From positions 1 through 64,000 of the forward strand of contig JAJFFG010000108.1 of NCBI GenBank assembly GCA_021776825.1: a DNA stretch of 64,000 nucleotides, read 5' to 3'. The notes beneath the pieces are model-generated. The model did not search any database and had not been told where the DNA came from. It was given only the letters and a program-made list of their open reading frames with translations. The stretch comes from Planctomycetota bacterium (GTDB lineage Bacteria; Planctomycetota; JAJSAM01; JAJVHW01). The translations under genes and the position numbers were made by a program. Of the stretch, positions 25,766 through 35,560 are shown one piece after another (position 1 is the stretch's first letter; each line of letters begins with the position of its first letter).

Positions 25766-26346
25766 GTGAAAACCTGCCTCTTGAGCGTGTTCAACCCCGC
25801 GGCCGCACGCCGGCGAACCGCGATCCCTGTGGCTGCGAATCCTACAGAGCGAGGTCCGTCCACGCACCATCCGATGCGTCGGAGCAAGACCCCCGCGGCT
25901 TCTCTGACCAGCTTGACCCTGTTCGCGCCCGACCGCCCGCAGTATAGCGCGCCCCGACCGCGTCGTGGTGGGCGAACGTCGAGTTGGGCGATCCTTCGTC
26001 GCGCCTTCACGCGGTCTTGACCGAGCCAGGGCAGACTCGGGGCGATGAGGCGCAAGGCTGTCCAAGTGGTCGACGACCGGCGGGATGTCGTCGAGAATCT
26101 CGAATCTCGCCTGCTTGGCGAGCAGCATCGGCTGCGTGCAGCACGCCTGCGCAAGCGATCGAGTGAGTCGCTCCGGGGGCGAGCTTCTCGCATGGCCGAC
26201 ACCCTCGCGCTGTCGCCGATGCTGATGCGGACGCCGGGCTTGGACTGGTCCCGGGAAGTCCGGCGCGTCGGTCGGGACCGTGAATCCTCCGCGAAGCGCG
26301 GCCATTTCGTCCCTGGCTCACGGCCGTGCGGCACGATGCGCTCGCG
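25766..26346. other. divergent intergenic region without a gene
   Basis: About 580 bp between the FG-GAP gene and the sensor kinase. A TATACT on the minus strand (25941-25946) is a possible -10 box for the giant protein gene without a good -35. Open frames here lack family similarity and a ribosome site; none is called. Confidence 0.5.
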
Positions 26347-28191
26347 ATGACGCCCGAGAGCCTTCGCCCGACGCTTCGCCGTGCGCTGCCGCTCTGGCTG
26401 CGGATTGGAGTCGCCGTCGTGATCGGCTACTTCACGGCGACGCTGGCGGGTGGTCTGTTCCTGGCCGGGCGCCTGGGCGATGCCGACGACGTGGCGCGCC
26501 TCGCCCGCCTCGAGCACCATCTGGAGGCGCTGCTTCCCATCGCGCGCGAGAGCTTCGCCGCGGACGATGCCGGCACGCTCCGCGCGACGGCGAAGGCCCT
26601 GTCTCACATCGAGGACATCCGGCTGACGGCCATGCGCACCGACGGCGCAGTCGTGGCTGAGTCCGATCGCCCCCTCCCGCTTGCGAGTCATGCGGATCGG
26701 CCCGAGTTCATCGCCGCCATGTCCACAGGCGAAGGCCGTCGCGAGAGAGACAGCAGCACCGTCGGCGAACGCATGCTCTATCTCGCGCGGCGCGTGGACT
26801 CGGCGACCGGCGAACCACTTGGCGTTCTGCGCGCCTCCACACCGATCCGCGCGCGCGACGACGCACTGGCAGAGCTCTACGTTCTCTTGCTGTTGTCGTT
26901 CTTGACGGGGATCCCGGTTGCGGGGCTCGTCGCGTGGCTCGCAGCGCGTCGCATTGCGGGTCCGCTCGAGGACATGACGATCGCGGCGACGCGGATGGCT
27001 GGTGGCGACTTCGAGACGCTGCCGCGAGGGGAGCGGAATGACGAGGCGGGACGTCTGGCCGAGTCGCTTCGTCGCATGGGACAGAACATCGCCGAGATGC
27101 TCGAGACGAGCGCGGCGGACCACGCTGAGCTGGCGGCGATCGTGGGGTCGATGACCGAGGGCGTGCTCGCGGTGGATGAGAGTGAGCGAGTGGTCCGTGC
27201 GAACCGCGGCGTCGCGCGGGCGCTGGAGCTGCCGGCGCCACCGCTTCCTGGCGAGCCAATGGCGACGCTCGTGCGAGTTCCGGCGCTGACGGAGATCGTG
27301 CGGGCCGCGCTGGCCGGCGATCCGCCGCCGGTGCGCGACGTCGACCTCGCCGGTACGGCACCGCGAGTCGTCAACGTGAGCGCCGCGACGATTCGAAGCA
27401 GCGAGGATCGACCGGTCGGCGCCGTCGTCGTCCTGCGGGACGTCACCGAGCTGCGCCGGCTCGAGCGAGCGCGACTGGACTTCGTCGCGAACGTCTCCCA
27501 CGAGTTGCGCACTCCGGTGGCCGCCGTCCTCGGCGCCCTCGAGACGCTGCAGATGCTCGACGACGGCGACGAGGCCGAGTTGGAGGCCCGCGAACGCTTC
27601 CTCGCGAGCGCCTCCCGCAACGCTCACCGGCTCTCCGCGATCGTGACGGACCTCCTGGCGCTGTCGTCGATCGAGACGGAGGGACGCACTCTGGAGCGAT
27701 GGCCGGTGCCGTTGCTCCGTTCGATTCGATCTGTGTCGACGTCATTGAGGGCACAGGTGGAGGGCGCCGAGGTGGATCTCCTCGTGCCCGCCGCAGACGA
27801 GGTCGAGGTCGACGTCATGGGGCACGAGAGTCGGATGGACCTCATCTGGGGCAATCTGATCGGCAACGCGATCAAGTACACGCCGAAGGGCCGGCGCGTG
27901 GAGGTCTCCGTCTCGGCCGATCCCGCGACGGGCATGGCGCGTATCACCGTCGCCGATAGCGGTCTCGGCATTCCCGCCGACTCGCTCCCTCGGGTGTTCG
28001 AGCGCTTCTATCGCGTCGACAAGTCGCGCAGCCGTGACCAGGGCGGCACCGGGCTCGGTCTTGCCATCGTGAAGCACATCGTGCGTGCGCATCGCGGGTC
28101 GATCCGCGTGGAGAGCCGGCTGGGCGAGGGGACCACGTTCCACGTCGAGCTTCCGCTGGCGACCGCGGCCGAGGGAGACGCTGCCGCCTGA
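26347..28191 (+). CDS. PhoR-like sensor histidine kinase
   Basis: A 614-residue membrane kinase. Two transmembrane helices (about residues 14-40 and 180-205) flank a periplasmic sensor of about 130 residues; then a HAMP linker (ARRIAGPLEDMTIAATRMAGGDFE), a PAS domain (IVGSMTEGVLAVDESERVVRANRG), a DHp domain with phospho-acceptor His385 in NVSHELRTPVAAVLG, and a HATPase with NLIGNAIKYTP, DSGLGIP, FERFYRVDKSRSRDQGGTGLGL. This order is that of PhoR/WalK. No response regulator gene adjoins it, so it is an orphan kinase here. GTG 26326 is an alternative start. Confidence 0.9.
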   Translation: MTPESLRPTLRRALPLWLRIGVAVVIGYFTATLAGGLFLAGRLGDADDVARLARLEHHLEALLPIARESFAADDAGTLRATAKALSHIEDIRLTAMRTDGAVVAESDRPLPLASHADRPEFIAAMSTGEGRRERDSSTVGERMLYLARRVDSATGEPLGVLRASTPIRARDDALAELYVLLLLSFLTGIPVAGLVAWLAARRIAGPLEDMTIAATRMAGGDFETLPRGERNDEAGRLAESLRRMGQNIAEMLETSAADHAELAAIVGSMTEGVLAVDESERVVRANRGVARALELPAPPLPGEPMATLVRVPALTEIVRAALAGDPPPVRDVDLAGTAPRVVNVSAATIRSSEDRPVGAVVVLRDVTELRRLERARLDFVANVSHELRTPVAAVLGALETLQMLDDGDEAELEARERFLASASRNAHRLSAIVTDLLALSSIETEGRTLERWPVPLLRSIRSVSTSLRAQVEGAEVDLLVPAADEVEVDVMGHESRMDLIWGNLIGNAIKYTPKGRRVEVSVSADPATGMARITVADSGLGIPADSLPRVFERFYRVDKSRSRDQGGTGLGLAIVKHIVRAHRGSIRVESRLGEGTTFHVELPLATAAEGDAAA

Positions 28192-28212
28192 CAATCCGCG
28201 CTGTCGCGGGCG

Positions 28213-31200
28213 CTACTTGCCTTCGTCGTGCACGAGACGATTGCGCAGGAACGCGCGGATCATCGGGTTGAAGCGTGCGAAGTTCGAGCCCGTCGCCGTG
28301 TCGTCGAGGAACGACCCGGCGGCCGCCATGATGTCCTGGCCGACGAAGTCGAGGTGCCCCGACGTGTTCGTGTTCAGGGATGTGGCCTCGGTGAACGTGT
28401 TGTTCTCGTGGGCGTCGCCGAACAGACCCGTCTTCGGCGCCCCGTTCGCGACGAGGCCGGTCGAGTGGCCGACCTCATGAGCGAGCGTCGAACTGGCGAA
28501 CAGCGCGAGCAAATCGACCGCGGCCATGATGTCGTCGTACCGGGCGTTGTGCGTGGTGTTGACGGAGGTCGTGCGATCGAACGTCCCGGCGAGGACGTTG
28601 TCGTCGCTCGCGTGCTCGCCGACCGGCGTACCGCCGTACACCGCGACGAACTTGTCGGTCACCGTGACGCGAATGAGGCTGCCATTGAACCCGTTGACGT
28701 TGTTCTCGAGGGCGCCCATCAGGTAGATGCCCGTTCGCACGCCGTTGTTCGGGTTGTTGAGGTTCGCCTCCTCGCGCCGGTTGCGCTGGTCGGTGAACCC
28801 CTGGCCGAGCGTTGTGAACGAGGTGAAGCTCGACGACTCCGCTCCCTGCGTGCCGCCGATCGACATCTCCGAGTACGCATTGGCGCTGAAGGAGGTGGGG
28901 GTGGTGGAGTAGGTCGGCAGCGACGCCAACGAGCCCTGCTCGCCGCGCACCAGGAACTCGACGTCGACGGAGTCGCTGTCGCGCGTGCCGTCCTCGTCGA
29001 TCTCGTAGCGTTCGCGGAGGAAGCCCCGCGATGCCTCGACGAACAGCTGGTGCATGATGTCGTTCGTGCCGCGGAGAGATCCGTCGACCGTCGCCTTCGC
29101 GGCGGTTGTCATGCTCGCGGAGTTCAGGCCGACGAGACGCAGCGTCTCGTCGAAGTCGGAGATGCCGTTCGATGAGGCCGAGGTGGTGACTCCACGCGCC
29201 ACCGACGGCATCGTCTGTGTCTGGAACGTCGCGGTGTAGTGGTCGAGGTCCGTGCGCAGGACCCACGTGCGCCGCGCGTCGAACGGGTCGTGATCGGCAC
29301 CGACCGCGGCGGCGACGATCGTGTCGCGGTCCACGACGTCGAACGTGATGACCTTCGAGGTCGACGTGTTGGCGGTCCCCGCCTTGTCCTTGATCGTGAA
29401 TGTGAGCGTGACGTTGTCACCGACGGTGAACTTCGTGCTCGACGGAATGCGCCACTCGGCTTGCGTGCTCGTTGCCCTGAAGTTCGCGCCAAGCTCTGCG
29501 TTGGCGAGGTTGGTGCCCACGGCGACGCTCGCCTTCGCGGACAGCGAGGACTCGTCGATCCCGCCGCCGCCTTCGTCGGAGTAGTTGACGACGACCTTCC
29601 AACCCCAACGCGGTAGGTACGCATCGAACGCCGTGTTGACGCCGCTCGCGTTCACGTACGTCGTCGAGCCGTCCATGCCCGCGGGGAGCTCCTCGATGAC
29701 GACGCTGTCGATGGTAGGAGCCGTCGAGTCCGTGCCGTTGTTGGTCGTGAACGCGCGAGTGAGCGCGACGATCGCGTTGCCGCTGAAATCAACGAGCCCC
29801 GTCTTCAGACGGATCGTGTAACTGGTCGACGTGGCGAGCTCGGCGTCCGGGACCAACGTGACGGTCTTCAGGTTGTCGCTGATCGAGAGGGAGCTGGCGA
29901 TCAGCGTGGCCCCGACCGTCGTCTCGAGCTGAACGTTCGACGCGAGCGAGCTCGGGTCGATCTCTTCGTTGAACGTCAGTGCGATGCGCGTCGTGGTCGA
30001 CACGTTCGTCGCCGCCGAGGCGGGCGAGACGGTGGAGAGTGTCGGCGCCGTCGTGTCCGTCGTGGTCGCGTGCGTGGTCCAGTCGATCTGCTCGACGGTC
30101 GTACTCGAGACGAACGTGGGGGAGAGATCGGTGCTGCCGATCGAGTTCGTTGTCGCCCGCAGGCTCACGATGTGGCGCTTCGAGGCAGCGAGGCTCCCCC
30201 CGGTGCGCGTGAACACCAGCCAGCGCTTGTTCGGTCCGAATGCCAGCGCGCCGCCGGAGACACCGAAGCTGCCGGACTCGAACCAGAACGCCCCGTTGGA
30301 CGTGCCTGTTCCGTACGTCGCGCTCGTCGTGTCGATCGGTGCCGACAGACGCAGCGCCGAGCGCTTGATGCTGCGGACCACGCCCGTCGCACCGTCGGCG
30401 GGGAAGCCATCCTCGACGAGGAACGTCGTGACGTCCCTGGCGTACGTGTAGCCGTTCGTCAGCGTTGCGTTGCCGCCGCCCGAGAGTGTGACTTTCACGT
30501 TCACCACGGTGGTGGCGCTGGCCGACGACGTCGCTGGCTGCGGCACCGTCGCGATGATCGTGTTCTGGTCGATCACCTGCGTTCCCGACGCCGTCACGGT
30601 GCCGAAGTCGACGCTCGCGCTGACGGTGAAGCCGGCCCCGTAGATCGTGACGCGTTCGCCACCGAACGTGCCGCCGCTGTTGGGCGTCACGTTGTTCACG
30701 GTGAGCGTGGTCTCGCTCTTGACGTCGAGCTTGCCGTTGCCGGTCGTGCCCGAGTTGCCGAGCGTGGACGGGTTCGTCACGGTGACGTCCCAAAGACCTG
30801 TTGTCGCCGCGCCCGTGATCGCGAGGGTGGCGCGGAGCTTGGTGGCTGAGACCACGACCGTGGTGCTCGCGACGACGCTCACGCCGGATCCGCCGGACTT
30901 TGCGAACGAGAGCGTGGCACCGGTCATGAAGTTGGTGCCGGTCACCTCTACGGGGACGTTGCGCGTTGCGCCACCTGTGCCGGTGCGGCCGATGCTGCTG
31001 GCGTTCATCGACGTGACGGTGGGGGCGGCGGCGATGACCGACGTGGCGTCGTCGAGCGTGCCGGCGACTCCTCCGACGGTGGCCGCATGCGTCACGGTGA
31101 TGTCGCGTGTGCCGAGGGTCGCGCCAGCGGTCACGCTGACGTTGGCTGTGATCTGGGCGGCGCTGACGACCGAGACACTCGCGAACGTCAGACCGGTGCC

Positions 31201-33768
31201 GCTGGCAGAGAGGGTGTCACCGGATCGGAAGTTGGTGCCCGACACCGTGACCGCCACCGATGAAGCGCCGCGACCGAGCGTGCCATGGCTGAACGCCGTG
31301 ACGTGCGGCCGCGCCGGGATGATCGTGAGTGCGTCGTCAAACGTGCGCTGCGGCTTGCCGCCGGCACCGGGGGTCACCGTCAGGTCGCGTTGGCCGACCG
31401 TGGCATTGCCGTCGACGGAGACGACCAGTGTGATCGACGCATTGGAGTTCCTGGTCGTGGAGTGCAGCGTGACGCCACTGCCGGAGATCGACACCGTCGT
31501 GCCGGTGTTGAATTCCAGACCGGTCAGCTCGACGCTGATGCGCTGCTGTCCGGGCAGCCAGAGCGAGGGGGAAACGTCCGTAAGCTGAACGCCGGCGTCC
31601 TCCACCGCGTAGGCATCGACAAGCGTCGCGCTGCCTCCGCCGTCTGCGAGTGACTGTGTGAACGTGAGGTCGTTCGTCCCGATCGTCGCGGACTGCGACG
31701 CGGTGTAGTCGACGCGGAACTCCGTGCCGGAGACGAACGTGGGGCTCGAGAGCGTGATCCCGACGCCGTCGGTCGTCACCGAGCCGCTGTTCGTGAAGTT
31801 CGTGCCCGTGAGCACGAACGTCCCGCCGGTGCCCTGCGCGAACGAGTCTGGCGTCACGTCGGTGAACGTGGGTGGGGGCGCGTGGATCTCGAGGATCGCC
31901 ACTCCTGTGGCGGATCGACCGCCGACGCCGACTGGCTGCGTGTACGTGACGTTGCGTCCGCCGGTGCTCGCACTCGCATTCACGGCGACGTCCGCCTCGA
32001 CCATCGTGGCACTGACGAACATCGTCGCGCCGACCGTGAGCCCGTCTCCGGCGAACGACAGCGCGCCGCCGTCGACGAAGTCCGCGCCCGTGATCGTGAC
32101 CGTCGTGCTCGCGTCGCCCTGCGACAAGAACGTCGGTGATGCGGACGTCACGGTCGGTGCCGGGGCAACGATCGCCAGCCCGTCGTCGAGCGTGACGGAC
32201 GCGCCGCCGCCGGCGGATGGCTGTCGGTACACGACATCACGGGGACCGAAGTCGGCTGCGCCGCTCACGTTCACGGTCGCCGTGAGCTGCGAGTCGGAGA
32301 GGCGGCTCGCGGTCAGAACCGTCACTCCGGCGCCGGCAGTGACCGTCCCGCCGTCGCGGAAGTGCTGACCCGTCAGCGTCAGGGCGAGACTCGTCGCGCC
32401 CCGGGCCGCGGAGTCCGGCGTGACGTTCGTGAGGCTCGGGTTCGGGTTGAACACACGCAGGAGACCGGGCGCGGTTCCGATGGCGCTCCCGCCGTCGGCC
32501 GGCTGCTGCCAACGCACGCTTCGCTGCGTGGCGGGAGCGTCGAGCGCCACCGTGAGGTTCGCGCGGGCGGTGGTCGGGGAGACAACGGTCGCGACGCCGG
32601 CGGTCACGCCCGTCTCCGAGACCAGGACGGTGCCTCCATCACGGAAGCCGGTGCCCGTCAGCTCGATCGCGATCCCGGCGTCGCCCTGTGTGATGGCGGC
32701 GATCGAGAAACCGGTCACGGTTGGATCAGGGGCCTGCACCGTCACGATCTCGGTGATCGTGAACGGCTCGCCGAAGAGCGGCGGAGGACAGATCGTCACG
32801 TCGCGCAGGCCGAAGACGGCGTCGTCGTCGACGTCGACCGTGATGTCGACCGTCGACGACGTCAGCACGTCGACCGCGGTGACCGTGACGCCGTCTCCGC
32901 CGACGAATGCCGTCGATCCGGCCAACAGGTTGGCACCCGCCATGCGCACCGTCGTCCCGACGTCCTCCTGGCGAACGATCCCGTCCCCGGTGACCGAGTC
33001 GAGGCGCGCCTCCGGGGGCAGCGCGTCCTTGCGCTTCGCAATCTTGGCGAACTTGACCTTGGTGATGACGTCGACGGTCGTCGGGCCCTCGGCGCTCCCC
33101 GTCAGCTCGATCGTGTAGCGGCCGAAGCCACCCGTGAGCGGCGTCTTCTTCGAGGCCAGCGTCGTCTTCTTGCGGACGAACGCCGCCGCCGTGCCGGCGA
33201 CCTCGTTGCCGGAGGGATCGAGGACGCGCACGCCGGCCAGCTCCGGCCCGCCCTTCTCCTTGATCTTCGCCGTGAGCGCAGCCGCTTCGTCCGCCGTGAA
33301 CGTGAACGCGAGCGTGCCGCCCGCCGGCACGACCAGGCCCTTGCTCTTGGCGGCGGTGGGGGTCTTCACGATGAACTGGGCCGTGTATCCGCCGGTGTTG
33401 CCGCCCTCGATCGTTAGGCGCCACGTCCCGGTCTCGCCGGCCACCACGGGCACGTTCTTCAGCTGCGGCTTGGCTGTCCCGGCCTTCTTCGTGAAGAGCG
33501 TCAGGTCGAACTCGCTGCCGTTCGGACGGAAGAGCCGGAGCTGGGGGAGGAGGAATGCGCCCTTCGCGACCTTCAGCTTCGCGGAGAGCCTCCCCCCCTC
33601 GGAGAGGTCGATCGCGAATCCGTCGAGGTCGTCCGTTTCGATCGTGGCCGTGAGGCGATCGCCGTTCCGAGCGGTGACGCCTGGTCCGTCGGCGAGGGCC
33701 GAGCCACCGGCTGCGAGCGCGAGAACGGTGGAGAGGGCGATGATGGTCAGCGGCGTTCGAGCGCGCAT
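28213..33768 (-). CDS. giant secreted IPT/Ig-like protein with a metzincin-like C-terminus
   Basis: An 1851-residue exported protein. After a signal peptide (IIALSTVLALAAGGSALA) come pre-peptidase-like beta regions, then about nine IPT/TIG-type repeats of about 85 residues (recurrent VT-x(3-5)-P...GTNF.sG pattern), two SbsA-like Big_5 Ig domains (LSTVSPASAATNVSTTTRIALTF), another Ig-like region, and a C-terminal domain with HEVGHSTG at residues 1764-1771 and a Met-turn-like DIMA at 1813-1815. This recalls a metzincin zinc protease, but the usual third ligand (residue 1774) is Ala. It is convergent with the sensor kinase gene, only 21 bp away. Possible roles are surface adhesion or extracellular proteolysis. 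Confidence 0.85.
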   Translation of the reverse strand: MRARTPLTIIALSTVLALAAGGSALADGPGVTARNGDRLTATIETDDLDGFAIDLSEGGRLSAKLKVAKGAFLLPQLRLFRPNGSEFDLTLFTKKAGTAKPQLKNVPVVAGETGTWRLTIEGGNTGGYTAQFIVKTPTAAKSKGLVVPAGGTLAFTFTADEAAALTAKIKEKGGPELAGVRVLDPSGNEVAGTAAAFVRKKTTLASKKTPLTGGFGRYTIELTGSAEGPTTVDVITKVKFAKIAKRKDALPPEARLDSVTGDGIVRQEDVGTTVRMAGANLLAGSTAFVGGDGVTVTAVDVLTSSTVDITVDVDDDAVFGLRDVTICPPPLFGEPFTITEIVTVQAPDPTVTGFSIAAITQGDAGIAIELTGTGFRDGGTVLVSETGVTAGVATVVSPTTARANLTVALDAPATQRSVRWQQPADGGSAIGTAPGLLRVFNPNPSLTNVTPDSAARGATSLALTLTGQHFRDGGTVTAGAGVTVLTASRLSDSQLTATVNVSGAADFGPRDVVYRQPSAGGGASVTLDDGLAIVAPAPTVTSASPTFLSQGDASTTVTITGADFVDGGALSFAGDGLTVGATMFVSATMVEADVAVNASASTGGRNVTYTQPVGVGGRSATGVAILEIHAPPPTFTDVTPDSFAQGTGGTFVLTGTNFTNSGSVTTDGVGITLSSPTFVSGTEFRVDYTASQSATIGTNDLTFTQSLADGGGSATLVDAYAVEDAGVQLTDVSPSLWLPGQQRISVELTGLEFNTGTTVSISGSGVTLHSTTRNSNASITLVVSVDGNATVGQRDLTVTPGAGGKPQRTFDDALTIIPARPHVTAFSHGTLGRGASSVAVTVSGTNFRSGDTLSASGTGLTFASVSVVSAAQITANVSVTAGATLGTRDITVTHAATVGGVAGTLDDATSVIAAAPTVTSMNASSIGRTGTGGATRNVPVEVTGTNFMTGATLSFAKSGGSGVSVVASTTVVVSATKLRATLAITGAATTGLWDVTVTNPSTLGNSGTTGNGKLDVKSETTLTVNNVTPNSGGTFGGERVTIYGAGFTVSASVDFGTVTASGTQVIDQNTIIATVPQPATSSASATTVVNVKVTLSGGGNATLTNGYTYARDVTTFLVEDGFPADGATGVVRSIKRSALRLSAPIDTTSATYGTGTSNGAFWFESGSFGVSGGALAFGPNKRWLVFTRTGGSLAASKRHIVSLRATTNSIGSTDLSPTFVSSTTVEQIDWTTHATTTDTTAPTLSTVSPASAATNVSTTTRIALTFNEEIDPSSLASNVQLETTVGATLIASSLSISDNLKTVTLVPDAELATSTSYTIRLKTGLVDFSGNAIVALTRAFTTNNGTDSTAPTIDSVVIEELPAGMDGSTTYVNASGVNTAFDAYLPRWGWKVVVNYSDEGGGGIDESSLSAKASVAVGTNLANAELGANFRATSTQAEWRIPSSTKFTVGDNVTLTFTIKDKAGTANTSTSKVITFDVVDRDTIVAAAVGADHDPFDARRTWVLRTDLDHYTATFQTQTMPSVARGVTTSASSNGISDFDETLRLVGLNSASMTTAAKATVDGSLRGTNDIMHQLFVEASRGFLRERYEIDEDGTRDSDSVDVEFLVRGEQGSLASLPTYSTTPTSFSANAYSEMSIGGTQGAESSSFTSFTTLGQGFTDQRNRREEANLNNPNNGVRTGIYLMGALENNVNGFNGSLIRVTVTDKFVAVYGGTPVGEHASDDNVLAGTFDRTTSVNTTHNARYDDIMAAVDLLALFASSTLAHEVGHSTGLVANGAPKTGLFGDAHENNTFTEATSLNTNTSGHLDFVGQDIMAAAGSFLDDTATGSNFARFNPMIRAFLRNRLVHDEGK

Positions 33769-34022
33769 CCAGGCTCCCGGGACGGCCGGGGACGGGGCAT
33801 CGCGGTCGCATCCCCTTCGAGCGTCCGCTAGGCCGTGCGCGCAGCCGGCCGTGGCCCGCGCGACACAGGGATCCTGAAGCAGCGCGACGTGTCTGTCAAT
33901 GCGGGGAGCCAGGCTCGAATGAATGCGGCGTCGTCCGCACGTGCCGCCTAACGTGCGTGCGCCGTGTCCGAGCGTCCGAGGCCCCGCTGCCCCACCCCGC
34001 GCATCCCGTCCCTGGGGCGCGC

Positions 34023-35513
34023 ATGACCATCGCCCGCGTGGCGGCCGTCATCGTGGTTGTCGCGATCGCCGCGGTCGTCATCGTCTCGCTGAGGCCGCCC
34101 GCTGAGCCGACGCCACCTGGGGGGCGTCCTGGGGAACCGACGCCGGGTGCGGCACCCGTCGTCGTCGCGCCGTCCTCGCCCGTGATGCTCTCGGTGATCG
34201 GTGCCGTCGAGGATCGCTTCGTCGGCGAACCGTGCAACCGCATCCCGGGCGGCGGGCTCTTCTCCGTGCGAGCGGCGGTCGACCGCACCAAGCGGTTCAT
34301 GCCCAACGTGATCACCGTGATGATGGGGGACCTGACGCGCGCACCCGGCTCCATCGGACGACACACGACGCACGGGCACTACAGCAGTGTCCTCTCCGAC
34401 ACCGGCATCGATGTCGTCTGTGCCGGACCGGGTGAACTGGGCCACGGGAGCGACTTCGCGCGCGGTCTGCTGCGTTCCGTCGCCGGCGTGAAGGTGCTCT
34501 GTGCGAACGCGATCGACTCGCACGACCGGCCCGTCTTGCAGGGATGGGCGCTGCAACGCGCAGGACAGGATCACTACGTGCTGGTCGTGGCCGTCGCGGC
34601 GCAGTCGGTCGCGGACGAGCTGGCGAACAGCGAGTCGGACGTGCGCCTCGTCGATCCGATCGTGCACGCGAGAAAAGCGCTCGACGAGGCCGAGAAGCGC
34701 GCGGTCCTGAACGAGACGCCGCCGCACTCGCGCGTCCTCCTCGTTCACGGCACCGAGGACGAAGCCGCCGAGATCCTGACCGCACTCCACGCCGATCGGC
34801 CGGTCCCGGAGTCCGGTGCCGCGACGCCCCTCTTCGACGTGGCGGCTGCTGCGGACGGCCCGATCCTGCCCTCGACGGTCACGCGCGAGGTCGCTGGCGT
34901 GACGCTGCTCTACCCCGGCCGGGGTGCGCGCTTCCTGTGGCGCGTCTTCCTCCATCCCGGAGAGCCGATTCCGTTCCCGCCAGCGCTCTCGCGGATCGGC
35001 GGCGATCTGCTCGCCGACGGCAGCCCCTACGTCTCCTCGCTGGCGTTCGCTCGTGAAGCCACGCTGCACGCCGCTTATGGCGAGGACATGATCGATGGAG
35101 ATCCGCGAGCGATCCACCCCGGGGGCGATTACGCCGGCGCCGCCGCGTGCGCCGAGTGCCACGCAGACGCTGCCGAACGTCACTCGCGCTCGCCGCACGC
35201 CATCGCGCCGAAACTCCTCGCCGGCGACAAGTTCAGCGTCAGCACGGGGTGCTCCCCGTGTCACACGACCGGCGCGTTCTATCGAACCGGCTGGAAGGGC
35301 GTCGCCGACGCGTCCGATCTTGCGGGGGTCTCGTGTGAGGCATGCCACGGCCCGGGCGCGGAGCACGCCGCGGACGCCGGGCCCGGGTACGGGACGGAGG
35401 CCATGGCCGCCTGTCGTGGGTGTCATCTGCCCGATCGCTCCCCCAGCTTCGATCCGGAAGAGGCCTGGGAGACGCTCGGCCACGGGCCCGACTCCGAGCC
35501 CGACGCTGAGTAG
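34023..35513 (+). CDS. exported tetrahaem cytochrome c with a 5'-nucleotidase-like N-terminal domain
   Basis: A 496-residue protein with an N-terminal hydrophobic anchor (VAAVIVVVAIAAVVIVSL), a middle region resembling a degenerate UshA/SoxB-type metallophosphoesterase (MMGDLTRAPGSIGRHTTHGHYSSVLSDTG, in part; VCAGPGELGHG; LLVHGTEDEA), and a C-terminal cytochrome c554-like domain with four CXXCH haem sites at about residues 376 (CAECH), 410 (CSPCH), 438 (CEACH) and 464 (CRGCH). It would carry electrons on the outside of the inner membrane. ATG 34023 is chosen over an upstream frame because it begins the anchor. No other respiratory gene is nearby. Confidence 0.85.
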   Translation: MTIARVAAVIVVVAIAAVVIVSLRPPAEPTPPGGRPGEPTPGAAPVVVAPSSPVMLSVIGAVEDRFVGEPCNRIPGGGLFSVRAAVDRTKRFMPNVITVMMGDLTRAPGSIGRHTTHGHYSSVLSDTGIDVVCAGPGELGHGSDFARGLLRSVAGVKVLCANAIDSHDRPVLQGWALQRAGQDHYVLVVAVAAQSVADELANSESDVRLVDPIVHARKALDEAEKRAVLNETPPHSRVLLVHGTEDEAAEILTALHADRPVPESGAATPLFDVAAAADGPILPSTVTREVAGVTLLYPGRGARFLWRVFLHPGEPIPFPPALSRIGGDLLADGSPYVSSLAFAREATLHAAYGEDMIDGDPRAIHPGGDYAGAAACAECHADAAERHSRSPHAIAPKLLAGDKFSVSTGCSPCHTTGAFYRTGWKGVADASDLAGVSCEACHGPGAEHAADAGPGYGTEAMAACRGCHLPDRSPSFDPEEAWETLGHGPDSEPDAE

Positions 35514-35560
35514 GAGCAGGTGTAGGAGTACGATGGGGCGCGCCCCAAGGAGGCACGCCC

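Noticed and set aside
25766..26305. N-terminal extension of the FG-GAP protein by 180 residues
   Set aside because: The extension is Arg-rich without homology and would bury the signal peptide that begins at ATG 25765.
25762..27627. 621-codon reverse open frame opposite the sensor kinase
   Set aside because: Shadow of a well-supported kinase gene; composition is Arg/His-rich as expected for an antisense frame.
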